A DNA stretch of 64,000 bases, taken from the NCBI GenBank assembly GCA_037892935.1, contig JAYXKI010000015.1, positions 868,001-932,000 of the forward strand. Reading direction: 5' to 3'. A model generated the notes under the pieces. That model saw only the letters and a list, made by a program, of their open reading frames with translations. It ran no database searches and had not been told where the DNA came from. This DNA comes from Phlebopus portentosus. Taxonomy: Eukaryota; Basidiomycota; Agaricomycetes; Boletales; Boletinellaceae. Made by a program: the position numbers and the translations under genes. Position 1 is the stretch's first letter. Every line of letters starts with the position of its first letter. This document shows, one piece after another, positions 25,461 to 37,613 of this stretch.

Positions 25461-26046
25461 CTAAGCCGACTGTTGAAGCCTTCCATGCTCTTTGCAGAGC
25501 GACGGTGTTTGTAAAGCAAGTTTCATCATCTTCGTCTTCATCATCTTCTATGTCCTGATCATCAGCAGGACCAAAGTTTTTGCTATAAGAGTGTCCTACT
25601 ATCCAGTAGTAAAAGGGCCTGAAATTGAAATCTTCGTCAACTCGGCGTACTGTTTAAGCTTGCGGATAAAGAAGCGAGTTTGCGAAGATTTGAAAGAACA
25701 GTAGTAGAAGGATAAATGCGCTACTCGCATGGATGCAAGCATCTCTGGTGTGACTTTGTTCACACCAGAGATTTCCGTGTTGTTCCTATGAGTTCCTGTC
25801 ATTTGTGACCCGGATGCTGATGTTGCTGCTTTCAGACTGAAGAGAATTTGACAAAGTACCTAGAAATGCAAAATGTGAACAGATGAGCGCATCAGATAGA
25901 AAGTGATGCACCAATATCGGAAAATGACCCTCAAAGAGCCCAATGTCCGGGTTATCTGGGTCCCATAACTCCTTGTCGTAAAGAAAGGCTGGGGCATTGT
26001 TGTGCCTCAGCTTGTAATTTTTCGCCTTAACTAAATCTTCAAAGCT
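25461..26046 (-). pseudogene. DUF6698-like gene remnant, left arm
   Basis: Decayed minus-strand copy of the remnant described at 47371-48077. It keeps text such as VDEDFNFRPFYYWIV and NFGPADDQDIEDDEDEDDE but has stops and lacks a segment that is present in the right arm. The family is an expanded Agaricomycete group of unknown function; the name is from memory of its pattern. Confidence 0.4.
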
Positions 26047-26188
26047 GAAAAAAAGCCTGTCAGCAATGAATTTGATATGACTAATTCCTTACTTTTCCTT
26101 CTTTCTGTTTTCCTTCTTTCTGTACTTGTGTAGGACAGACATTGGAATAATTTCCCGCATAAGTTGCGGGTGACTCATTCTGCGGCTT

Positions 26189-26680
26189 AACAGCAGCATT
26201 ATCACATTGAAGGTACAGTAATTAGAATAAAGTCAAGATGAGCGAGTACATGTACAGTCGAGCTATCTTGGCAAGATCAGGGTAAGTATGCTGTGCTGTG
26301 CTGATAGTCGGCTCGTTGCGACGATGTCCATCCATACATAGACGCCCATCTCTCTTTCTCGCAACAACAACGAGCACATTTCCCCTGAAAACAGATCAAA
26401 TGCAGCAAAACAACGCACTCGCTGATCCAAAGTCATCAGCACTTCTCGCGCACATCGTCTCCCAGACTCAGTCTAACATCGACTTCCTCGTCTCGCAGAA
26501 TTACATCCGCGCGTCAGATGCGGCCAATATACTCTCCAAGCTTGCAGATATCACTGTTGCAGATATCACTTTTAACACACAGTCGGCGTTCGAGCAATGC
26601 CAGCTCGGAAACTAGCACTGTCGTCTCGTCGAGTGAGGATGTGCGAAACCCTGTTTTGAGTGTCGCGGACCGCATGACCT
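26189..26680 (+). pseudogene. Captured 5' fragment of SH3 gene, left arm
   Basis: This segment copies the promoter, leader exon, first intron and first coding part of the SH3 gene at 59 kb (source 59019-59504). It starts [18 protein letters not shown] and reads normally to NTQSA, where an inserted base shifts the frame and ends it at 26615. Homology stops at the codon for the Met in SVADRM, before the Pro-rich linker and SH3 domain. Confidence 0.8.
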
Positions 26681-27061
26681 AGATAATTGTATAGTTGAGC
26701 TCCAAAAGAAAAGAGAGAACCGTGCATGTATGGTGACTGATATACATATCTACAGCTTTTTTTGTTGTAAAGCGAATAGCAAGTTTGTTTGCCTCCTTTC
26801 AAATGAATTACTCCATGAACACGCATGTACTGTACATGTGTGAACTAGAAGTTGGAGGTGCCGATATGTCCACCTATGCCCAGAACCGCGAAGAACAAAC
26901 ATATTAATACCATGAATCAAGCTCTGAGGAATATCCAAAATGACCGCTAGAGCAATGCAACGTAGAATTAGAGCATAAGTATAGAACAAAAATAATGAAG
27001 ATAAAACAGGGAATGGCAGTATTGCAAAAAGCGAATATCAATAACGCAGCGGCATCAAAGA

Positions 27062-30000
27062 TCACTTTGGATAGCCTTTCGCCCAGTTCTCTCCCAGCGG
27101 GGAATTCAGTAAATCCAACTTTGTTGAAAACTTGCAACTGAAAACGGCTGTATTTCGAGCTCGACAGAGCGTATCGCGCATATCCTCCGGTATCCACGTC
27201 AGCAACCCGCCTCCTTCGCCTTTCACCCAGCCATCTTCGGTCAGCATCCAGTCTGAGACTGTACGTGCCCCGGAGGCTAATGAGTCAGTACCTTGGTCGT
27301 TTGGGCCAGTATGTGTATCTGCTCGGCTGGATGACGAGGAAGTTGTCAACGCTCCTTCTGCGAGCTTGCCACCGCGTCCTGGAACGATACCTTCGCCACT
27401 CACATCCCAGACACGAATGGTCTTATCATCGGATCCAGACACGACGCGCATCCCATCCGGTGATATTGCGACTGAGTAGATCCTGCCCGAGTGACCTTCG
27501 AGCGGGCCTAAGGTAAGCTTGCCGGTTTTAGCGTCCCAGACGCGAATGGTCTTATCCCAGGAGCCTGAGACGAGACACCTGCCGTTTGGCGAGAATACAA
27601 CAAACGAGACGCGCTCCGAGTGTCCTTCAAGCGGCCCCGAGATGAGCTCACCGGTTCCGGCATCCCAAACACGAATTGTTGCATCTGCAGAACCCGACGC
27701 GATGCGCTCGTCCGGAGAGAACGCAACCGACAGCACCTCGCGTGTGTGTCCCCTGAGCGGGCCCAGGACGAGCTCACCACTATCCGCATTCCAGAGACAT
27801 ACCGTTGCATGAGAGGAGCCTGAGACAACACGTTCACCATCTGGCGAGAATGCCACCGAATTGACCCTGCCTGTGTGCCCCTTGAGCGGACCCGATAGAA
27901 GAATGCCGCTGTCAGCATCCCAGATGCAAATCCTCCCATCATATGAGCCTGAGACGATACGTTTTCCGTCGGTAGAGACTGCAACTAACCGGACGCTGTC
28001 TGTGTGTCCCTCAAGCGGACCCAATATAAGCTCGCCGCTGTCGGCATCCCAAATGCGAATAGTGCTATCCCAAGAGCTTGAGATGACGCGTTTCCCGTCT
28101 GGCATGAACGTCACCGAATGGACACTATCTGTGTGCCCCTTGAAAGGACCAACGAGATGCTTGCCATCGTCGGCGTCCCAGATACGAAGGGACTTATCCC
28201 AAGAGCCTGACACGATGCGTTTCCCATCCGGAGAGAACGCGACTGATTTAACCACTTCTGTGTGCGCCTCGAATGCACGTGACACGATTTCGGTGCTGCC
28301 TCCGAGTCCTACAAGTCCTCCTACATCCCAAATACGAATAGAGCTGTCTTTTGAACCTGAGATGACGCGTTTACCGTCTGGAGTGAAAATAGCTGACGTA
28401 ATAAAGGACGTGTGCCCCTGACAAAAGATGCGCTGTCCACTAGTAGTGGTACAGTCGATATCCCAGACGACAATTTCATCCCCGCCTGAGACGACGCGTT
28501 TCCCATCCGGTGAGAACGCGATGGAGAAAACGTAGCGCACGTCGAAAGATTCAAATTCTTTTACGAGTGCGCCGCTGTCAACGTCCCAGATGCGGAGTGC
28601 CCCGGCATGCTCTGTCGCGAGACGCTTCCCATCTGGCGAGACAACAATTGATGTCACATCGCCTACATTAAACAGAGCCGAGACTCGCTTCCCGGTACCC
28701 GTATCCCAAATGCCAATCTCAGTATCTTTAAAGCCTATCACGTACTTCCCGTCCGGCGAGACCACTTGGAACCGGACGTCCTCAAATTGCGCAGGGACAG
28801 CATCGCCATTCTCGGAATAAGATACCTTCCCATTAGAAACTGAGATGACACGTTTGCCGTCTTGACAGAAAGCGACCGATGTGACTTCAGAATTGCCTAT
28901 CTTCAGCGGACCAGAGACGAGGTTGCCTGTGTCGGCATCCCAAATACAGATCGCTTTAATAGAACCTGACACGACTTGTTTGCCGTCCGCGGAGAACGAG
29001 ACGGAATAGATCGGACTGTCCATCTCAAACGGTCCCGATATAAGCCCGCCGCTGAACGCACTCCAGACACGAATTGTCTTGTCGTAAGCACTAGATACGA
29101 TGCGCTCCCCATCAGGGGAGACCGCTATCGAAGTGACGGGGCCTGTATGCCCATTCAAGACCTTAATGCACTGGCTTGGAGTCCGTATTCCTAATCTGTT
29201 GACTTTGACTACCGGATGAGTTCCTGAGTAACGGTCTGCAATCAGCGATTCGCCTTTCCAAAGGGATATTGCAGATAGATATATCTGAGGAGCGCTTTGC
29301 GAGATCGGATACGCGAAGACGCTAGTTAGCCTATATGCTGCCCAAAAGAGGGAATAGATCTCTTCGTCGACTGGCTGCAGTAAGGTTAAGAAAGAAAGAA
29401 AAAAATAACGATGTGCAATAAAATAACTGACCGCTGACCACATACTTGCATCGTACAAAGCTCGGATGGCGACGCGATTGAATTTTCCCGTCAGACTAAG
29501 GACCTCCAACCAATACAACAGGCGTTCATTTCCGAATGTTTTCATGCGATCCTTCAAGCCGGTCGAGACATCTGAGTTCGATAGCTCGCACATATGGACA
29601 GCCCAGAATCGACATGCATAATCCAGCTGTGGACGAATATTGTTCGCGATACGTGTCTGCAGACCCGGAACATCCTCGTTAAGGAGAAATGACGATGTAA
29701 GGTTACATATGTTGAAACGCAAATTCTTCGCCATGATCTCGAAACACCGCTCGGTCACGACTTGCTTTTGCCTAACCTCGTCGATGTGCCACGGTTCCTT
29801 CCCGGACCTGTCTGATGACAAAAGATAGTCGGCAAAAGACGCGTGGTGTAGTCGAACTGGTTTCCCTGGCTCGTATGAGACTAAGGACTGAAGTTGCCGC
29901 AGTATCGGATCCACCGTCTCCTCCTCGAGTCCTAAGAAGGCTGCAATAACGGCACCAGTCATAGATTCCTTCGCAGCCAAGATAAGCCCCAGAACTGCCG

Positions 30001-32212
30001 TGCCTTCATCTTTTGAGTACGACTGCCAAATTCCCGTCCCCTTCAGTGCGGTCGCGTACAAACTGTCCAGGCCGTGTTCGCCAAGTCTACGAATATTTTC
30101 CACAAGTTTTTGTAGATTCTGTCGCGGATCGATGGGACTACGGACCATCCTGACCGCCGTAGATGCCCAGATGAAAAGTCCGTCCGCAGCCTTGCAGAGC
30201 ACCTGGATCTCCTTGGCCAACTTCTGGACTTGATCTCCAAATTCGTTCTCCATCTCCTCCCTGATGTAAAGAGCGACGTCATTTGTCCCGTCTTCGGTGG
30301 CATGCGCAAGTTCGACATGATTGATATGGGTTTTTGTCACAAGGTCCTTCATGATATCACGTTCCGGTCGACTCGTAATAAGAATGCGAACCTTCGAAGG
30401 AAGCAGCGCGAATTTGGTCTTCAGCAGGTTCAGTAGAGCTCGTCGGCTGTCAGCATTGCCACATTCATCCAATGCATCGAGTATAATCACGATGGTGTTT
30501 GGGATGTCCACCTTGTTTAATGGCTCTAACAGCAGCTTCGTGAATTGCTCTTCTTGCGCACCATCAATGATATTCATGCTTTCACCGACCATTCTGATGA
30601 TGTGCTTTCCGACAAGCGGATGACGCTCCGCCAGCTTGCAGGCAATGGTTCGGATGACATTACTCGGCTCACTCTTATTCCGCTCGAAGAATAAATGGAC
30701 AGTATCATACCCATGTCCGAACGAGGCGGTCACTGCGATGGTACTCTTCCCCGATCCCGCAGCGCCAGTAAGCCAAAGAATATTTGGAGATGTCTTCGAC
30801 TTCAAGAAGCCACTGATTTGTCCCAAGTATTTCGTCCGGGTCCCAGGAAGGCATCGGGGACGCTTAGAGACATCGGACATAGTTGTGAAGGGCCCGAGTT
30901 TTTCTTTTAAATCGGTGAGGTCGTGCTGCGACACTAGATTGCGAGGTCTGATTGAAGCTCAACCAAAAAACCAAAGAAAAGGAGAACTCACCTATCTTCT
31001 TCAACATGGCCGTATCCAGATCACGTCTGAGATCAACGAATCGATCTTTGTAATCTTTGATTTTTTGACGCTTGTGTCCGAGAACCATCCGACCTGAATT
31101 AACTTTATTAGTGAAGGCAACGCAGGCTAGTACGGCATCATACTGGGGAAATAATGCCTGGAATACTCTTGCACAAAGCGAGAGCATTCAACAGTCTCAT
31201 GAAGCATCCGTTGTAGCCGGGGCTTCAGATCCTCTCTCCTGTCAAGTGAACCCGATAGCTCGTCTGAAAATTCAAACGCAGTCTTCATTCTCTCCGCCAG
31301 ACCAATAAGATCTTTGTCGCCTTTGTATTGATCGGACACGAGCTGAGAAGTGGTATTAATACAATACGATGGTATGTGATGCGGAATACCTGAACGTACT
31401 TTAAACAGAGCAGAACTTGACTTCCATGATAAAGTGACAATAGATGTCATCTGAAGAGTCATTCCAGAAACCTATTTACAGCTAGAAGTAAAGAAGACTT
31501 ACTCCAGGTGCTTTGTCAATGGCATCAAAAATCTTATCGCCTGCCTCAACAAGTAGTCCGATTGTCTCAACAACAGGCAGATGTCGATCTAGTCGATTCT
31601 TGATAGTTTCCACGCCATGCTCAGCAATGTCGACTTCGATCTCGGCTGAGCGGAGTGCGTCGATTTTTTCGAGATGAAGATGAATGATGCCACTTGACTC
31701 TGTGCGTCTTTGAGGAAACAGCCGGCTCGGTGGACTAGAAAGGCTGCGTTGAACTGGACAGACGTGTCAGTTCCGGTTGCAATATACAATATATACAGTA
31801 GATTACAACATACAATCTCGACCAGTTTCTTGTAGGAGTTCTTCGGATTTTATTCCGATGTGTCCAAGGAGATTAGTTGGTTCAAGTTTTCTATTCTCCT
31901 TCAGCTGTATGGTGAGGACAGCAGAGGTGTCCGAGAGTGAACTGCCCTATGATGAGCAATTGAGATATTTGCTCGTCGAGGCTACTTACAAGGCAAGAGT
32001 GCCTTTCCACGCCGGCTTCCCATCGCCATCGAGGGTCACTGTCTTTCGGATGATTTTACCAAGTTTGACTTCCACATAAAGCGTGGAACTCTTTTTTGCC
32101 TTCTTCGAGATGTCTTCAATACGAATGACTAAAGGAATATGCATCAGACCGGATGAAGTCTGGATAAGCGTAAAGGCTCACCTTCAAGCGCATAGTGAGT
32201 CGGTTCAGACAT
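27062..32212 (-). CDS. NACHT-WD40 NLR with C2-like and helical N-terminus, copy B (intact)
   Basis: Fungal NLRs sense ligands through C-terminal repeats and trigger cell death or allorecognition through N-terminal effector domains. The gene has the same nine-exon model as copy C and the same span (5,151 bp), giving a predicted 1,571 aa. The last two exons are open across 27062-30934, including a 57-nt in-frame intron (after MWSA). Order: C2-like domain (about 1-105), helical domain (about 140-290), NACHT (Walker A GAAGSGKST at about 357; Walker B IVIILDALDECG), winged and helical linker, 14 WD40 units (about 870-1475, two seven-bladed propellers' worth), then a conserved tail with LLTWIPEDMRDTL. 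The zinc-finger gene lies 1.5 kb upstream in the same orientation. Ligand and effector action are unknown. Confidence 0.9.
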
Positions 32213-33711
32213 GCGAAGAGTGCCAAGTGAGGTCCCGTCCAGTGCCGCATGACCGTCCTCTTATAATCGTGTGCGTAGCATGTCCATATTTATAGAACCA
32301 AACATGCCGTATGCGTGCGGCGCGCGTCCCTGCTTCCAAATAATCAGATTTCTTTGATTGATGAAGTGGGGTCCTAGTTGTACAATAGGTGAGTGAGCTG
32401 TGTTATAGGATCGATACCATCTTGCGAAGCTGAGCGCGACTACAACATAGTAAGGCCCGACGAGATATTGACTGAGAGAGAGAGATTAACGAATGCGAGA
32501 TTGCAGCGGAGACGGGAAAGAAGCAAGCATTGATGGAGAACAAGGCTGGAATAAATTTCAACTGCCTCTCCAAGCATCCCACCCATTGTATATCTTCTCA
32601 ACTCCCGAGTCAAGCGGAGCGCCCATTCAACCCCACAGTAGCTCAGATCTTGCTCACGGGCGGTGCAAACAGCCCCCATAGCGCCGCCCTTCTTTTGTGG
32701 TATGAACCAGACCCAACATGAGGCCGGCACGAGCAACCAAATAGCGGTTCTCTGGATGTCCCATGGAACGCGATTCACCCCAGCAACCAAAATGAGACAG
32801 GCGACAAGTCAGCATTGGCATAGTACAACGTCGGAGACACTTTTTACCTGCCTATCTACTATCTTCCAATCCATCGTCAATCTCGAGTTTCTCAAACCTA
32901 ACAGGAGCAATCATTCATCCACGTACCATAAATGGTTCACCCCATGCCCACGTGTTCTTCCGTTCATCTGCACAACACTGTAGGCGCCGCATTTCATTTG
33001 CGGTATATATCGGAGAGTACATGAGACCAGCACGAGCATCAGGAGAAGTTAAGACGCTGCTGGATATTTCAATCCATCTAGGTCATGGCGCTGACTCTAG
33101 CTTCATGCTTCTCGACCTCTCGTTCTCCCTTTCTCGCTTTCATGTCTTTTTTTATCAGTTGTCACATACCGATTCATAAGCAAAGTTCGAGTATCCGGAA
33201 CAGATGGTCATTCGAACTCGGGGATCCTTGCTGCTTTCCTAGATGTTTATACGAAACGACGTTATAAGTAGTGGGTTACGTAACATAGCGTGTTTACTAT
33301 ATGTGGCCATGGCGTCTCACGCACTGTACTTCTTTGTTGCACAATTTTTGAGCCTTTCATCTTCTTCAAGTACCGATTGTGCTGGCACACATATTCAAAA
33401 TTCGCTTCGTGTATCAAGTTCGTAAGTCCATCTCTTCTCTTCGCTATATCTAACAAGATCATCGTCTACATCAGATGTCCTTCTGCGCATCTTTCTCATT
33501 TGGTATGCAATTCTTATGACGTTCTGCTCCGCAAGTTACAGTTGGAGATCAAGATCATGATGCAAGGTCAATCGTTGTATTTGCTTGCTGAGAAAACGTA
33601 CACTGAAACAGATTATGTGAAAATCAGATATCCAGACAGTGAAATAATGAAGGCTCATGTCGGTCGATAGCGTTCCGGCAAATTTTTAATGCTGCCCCTT
33701 ATGCCAGGGCT
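32213..33711. other. Cassette B intergenic region with a small plus-strand ORF
   Basis: This holds the NLR promoter and leader and the zinc-finger 3' flank. A plus-strand ORF at 33290-33670 (126 aa) is also open in copy C (39688-40074, minus, 128 aa, with a 6-bp in-frame insertion) but not in copy A. It has a hydrophobic start and ends in SEIMKAHVGR. It converges on the zinc-finger gene. I do not recognise it, and it may be chance. Confidence 0.35.
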
Positions 33712-35677
33712 CTAGTTCAATCCGAGTGCGGTTTCATAGCAGGTGTTACCTGGCCCCCGCTGTTTCAGATGACGCACTAGGTCATCACTGCGAGTATATC
33801 CTAGCGTTGGACATGAGCATGCCTTCGAACCCTGCCCCGCCCATGGAAAATCCAATCCAGGGCACAACCATCCGTAACTGTCGGGACGCTCATGTCTGAA
33901 CTCGTGCCGTTTGAGCTCCTTCTTCGATCTGCACCATGTCTTGCAGCCATGGCTGCATTCATATTTTGAAGTAGGTGCGCTACGTCCGACATTATACGGC
34001 TTTTGCCGTAGATGAGATTCGGATCGTTTGTTTTTGTCTGATCCCTTCATTTCTCTTGACGTTGAAGTTGCATTCTGCTTTCCGGCGGGGTCACGGTCAG
34101 TGCTTTCTACATGACTCCGCAACGGTCCGGAGGATGGCGAAGCCCTGTTCGTTGGCATAGTTGCATACGTAGCTGCGGTGTCTCGGGCGTGTATTGCGTC
34201 AGGAATGAAGGCAGTTGCACCGTGACTGAGGCGGTGTCCTGGTACATACTGGGCTTCTTGATAATTGTTGTGATTTACACTTTGTAAATCTCGACACGAA
34301 TCAAGACTCGTGTCTGGCCGGGGGTTGCCATTTATGCCTGGCAGGGGCATCGTAGACTGCAGGCTGATTGAACAATCACCTGTGCTCGTGTCTGCAGGGC
34401 CGCTAGAATGGAAGTGTGATATTCCAGTTGATGCAGCTTTCTGATTGCCGAATTCCGTACTCGCACATGACTGGCTTTCATACTTGACCTGTGTTCCTGG
34501 GGCAGATATGAAGGCAGGCTCTTTTGAGAGTCTTGGTCCAATGTTCGAGATGAAGCCCATTGACCCAGTCTGTTCCGTGAAGCTTATGTTGTATCTGTCC
34601 TGGACGCGGAAAGAGGCGGCAGGTGTCTCATGTTGCGCCAAGTTGAGGCTGTCAGAAAAGGCCGAATAGTCCGATTCAGAAGATGAGGAGCAGGCTTCTT
34701 CAGCAGGGCTGATGGGCCCATGCGAATCTATGCGATGTGGATTGAATTGTGCATATCCCGTGTCGCTCTCCCTGAAGCCAGGAGCGTCACTCATGTGGAT
34801 AGGACGGAAGAAAGACCCTTCCGTGAGCGTTAACGGGCCACCAAACTGTGTACCGTTGGCCGTCACGTTGGCCAAGCCACCGTCTGTGCTGGTCTCACCG
34901 ATCTATAGAGTCTATCAGTGATGTTCGGTTTGGAGAAATATAGGAGTGTGCTCACTGCGGAAGCGGAGTTGTAATAGACGCCGACGTTGCCTTTGCGGGC
35001 GATAGGATACCCGCGATCAGGGGCACCATTCGCGGAGTAATCGAAGACCACTTCATTAGCCGTCGCGTCCTCATCATCGGACGACCCGTACGCGCTGGAA
35101 CCAGGCGAAATGAAGGTGTCGAATGTGCTTGGTTGAACATGAAAACGTGACGCGTGTGGAACAGGTGGGTCAGTCTGTTCCGAGCGAAGTCGGACTGAAT
35201 TTCCTGAACTTGAAGAAGCGGAGGACGTCCCCCAGGGTGAACTGACATCTTGAACTTGGCCCAGTTCGGCGTGTGCGTAACCAACGTAACCAAGCCCGTC
35301 TTCCGTTAAAGCGGATGTTTCTGACCCATGCGAGGGAGGACGAAAGAAAGGCACACCTCTAAACGTCATCGAGGGCCCTTTGCCTGCATTGTCGGTCGTG
35401 CCATTGGCCAGGCCACCGAATGTACTGGGCCCGGCTCTCTTGTAGGTCGGTCAGAGAGTTTTGTCTAAAGGAAGTCAAGGAGTGTGCTCACTGAGGTGTC
35501 GTTATGGTTATCAAAGGCTGCAGCGGTGCGGCCATAGGCATCAGAGTACCCGCCTTTAGGTATCTGATCAGCGGGGTAATTGACTGCATATGTAGGTGGG
35601 TACTCGCCTTGGGAGGACCCATATGCATATGAGTAGTCATATGTGGATGTGCCGTAGTCGACGTTGTAGTACGACAT
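33712..35677 (-). CDS. Tyr-rich C2H2 zinc-finger protein, copy B (19-residue C-terminal truncation)
   Basis: Likely a nuclear DNA-binding protein, judged by a C-terminal C2H2 finger (C-x3-C-x12-H-x3-H in ECSHGCKTWCRSKKELKRHE) followed by a second Cys/His cluster (ACSCPTLGYTRSDDLVRH). Exon 1 (35492-35677) encodes a Tyr/Gly/Ser-rich stretch of about 60 residues. Exons 2 and 3 each begin with a GGLAN-type module and are joined by introns that start with the same 14 bases. A TAG at 33712-33714 replaces the Trp codon found in copies A and C and removes about 19 residues after ALGLN, leaving the fingers whole. This is the least damaged of the three copies. Its target and link to the NLR are unknown; no homologous family came to mind. 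Confidence 0.7.
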
Positions 35678-36198
35678 GGTAATGAAGATAACAACAGATC
35701 TAGAGATGGACTGCTAGAGCAAGGGGATGAGAAAGGTAGCAGAGAGAGTTGCTGAGGTCCTCTAGTGTCCAACGAACGCGTTTAAATCGCGCAACAAAGG
35801 GATGTTTGGTTCTGTTTGTACCGTGTGGCCTAAAGCATCCGAGGCTCGTGAGCGCGACAGGCTTCTATTGTTTTCTCTATTTCTTTGTGATCCTTACCAT
35901 TTTCGGTTGTTTGGCCTTGCCGAAAGCTGTTGATGGAGTTCCCGAAATTGTTCGGCCTTGTTCTCTCTGAAGAGGTCGTGGTGTATCGTAGCAGTCAAGT
36001 CGAAATGCGGGAACTGTAATTACTGTAAGACCGACGCGTCCATCTGGAATAAAAGTGTGGTTATTCAAGTCAACACGATGGAGCCGCGTCAGTTCACAAA
36101 TTGTCTCTTTCAATAAGGAAATCATTCAACAGAAGTGCATATTTTCAGCGGCGATCTTGGGAATATGTATGCTTGATCAGTTATACGTTTGTTTATGC

Positions 36199-37092
36199 GC
36201 ATGATACATAGCAAGTTTAGACTTGGCTTCTATCTGGCTTAATCGAAGATATGCACCATCGCATGGGCAGAAGATTCAAGAATGAGTCAAATTCACTTTT
36301 CAATAAGTCTCCTTTTATCACAGCAGCACTGGAATTGGACAGAACATACGGTAGCGCATCGAAATGCTCATCTTTTCCTCCAGTATTATATGTATAAAGT
36401 CTGATAATTGAAAGCGGCGCGCTGACATGCTTACGTTTCAGATGAATGCTAGAAAGTACAGCGAGGAAGGCAACGAGTGAAGACACCATATGTCTAAGAA
36501 GCCAGAAATCTTTATTCGACAGCGCCTACACTCCTCGACGTTTCGCGGCCCCGTCATAGTCGGAATAGGACTTTTCTCATCTCAAGAGCTTGATCACAGG
36601 GCGATTCTCCACAGCCTTCTGTCTCCATCGAACAACCTCCCAGTTTTGGACTTCAGTCCCAAGTGCTGGCCATGACCAGAGGATCGAGTCATTCAGCCCA
36701 CGAGACGAGCTCCAGTGTCTGGTATCGTGCTATCCCTCTGCTGAATTAAAATTTATTAGACAGTAATCCACACTGATCCGACTCAGAAGGTTTCGTACGC
36801 TCTTTATCGGGGTACAAGTGAGGATCGCAGACTACCCACAAACTGAGTAATCGGATTGGGACTGCATTTCGGTGGGCAAGGCTTCTCTATTACGATGCGT
36901 GTACTGATAGTAGCTCGTTGGAATGTGCGGAAGTACGTCAACTGACCTATGCAGCAATTATCGTCTGTGGGTTAGGGAATGTCTCACTCACCTTTAATCC
37001 ACAGAGAGAAAGAATACTTGTTTGTACCTCTTTCATGAAGCCCTTAACCCCTGGAATTTATTCAGAAATCATTAATTTTATCCGCCGATGCA
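36199..37092. repeat. Palindrome spacer: inverted E-block segment
   Basis: The spacer between the two arms is the reverse complement of 22403-23925, minus the MITE. It is therefore the natural continuation of cassette C, whereas cassette B is cut off at 36198. It contains short ORFs shared with E1 and E2 (for example 36490-36675, SKKPEIFIRQRLHS) with no recognised function. Confidence 0.8.
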
Positions 37093-37613
37093 GCATAAAC
37101 AAACGTATAACTGATCAAGCATACATATTCCCAAGATCGCCGCTGCAAATATGCACTTCTGTTGAATGATTTCCTTATTGAAAGAGACATTTTGTGAACT
37201 GACGCGGCTCCATCGTGTTGACTTGAATTACCACACTTGTATTCCAGATGGACGCGTCAGTCTTACAGTAATTACAGTTACCGCATTTCGACTTGACTGC
37301 TACGATACACCACAACCTCTTCAGAGAGAACAAGGCCGACCAATTTCGGGAACTCCATCAACAGCTTTCGGCAAGGCCAAACAACCGAAAATGGTAAGGA
37401 TCACAAAGAAATAGAGAAAACAATAGAAGCCTGTCGCGCTCACGAGCCTCGGATGCTTTAGGCCACACGGTACAAACAGAACCAAACATCCCTTTGTTGC
37501 GCGATTTAAACGCGTTCGTTGGACACTAGAGGACCTCAGCAACTCTCTCTGCTACCTTTCTCATCCCCTTGCTCTAGCAGTCCATCTCTAGATCTGTTGT
37601 TATCTTCATTACC

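Larger units (their letters stand above)
24338..36198. repeat. Left arm of about 12 kb inverted repeat (cassette B plus outer segment)
   Basis: The whole segment recurs in reverse complement at 37093-49130. Matching landmarks, outside in: C2H2 fragment (24487-24757 / 48739-49002), DUF6698-like pseudogene (25461-26046 / 47371-48077), SH3 fragment (26189-26680 / 46771-47238), NLR (27062-32212 / 41238-46388), zinc-finger gene (33712-35677 / 37614-39703). Differences are mostly single bases and small indels, so the duplication looks recent. Confidence 0.9.

Noticed and set aside
27132..28820. Long open frames antisense to the WD40 repeats (for example 27861-28421)
   Set aside because: They are a by-product of the codon pattern of the repeated WD40 units on the other strand. 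The same shadows appear in copies A and C and have no domain.
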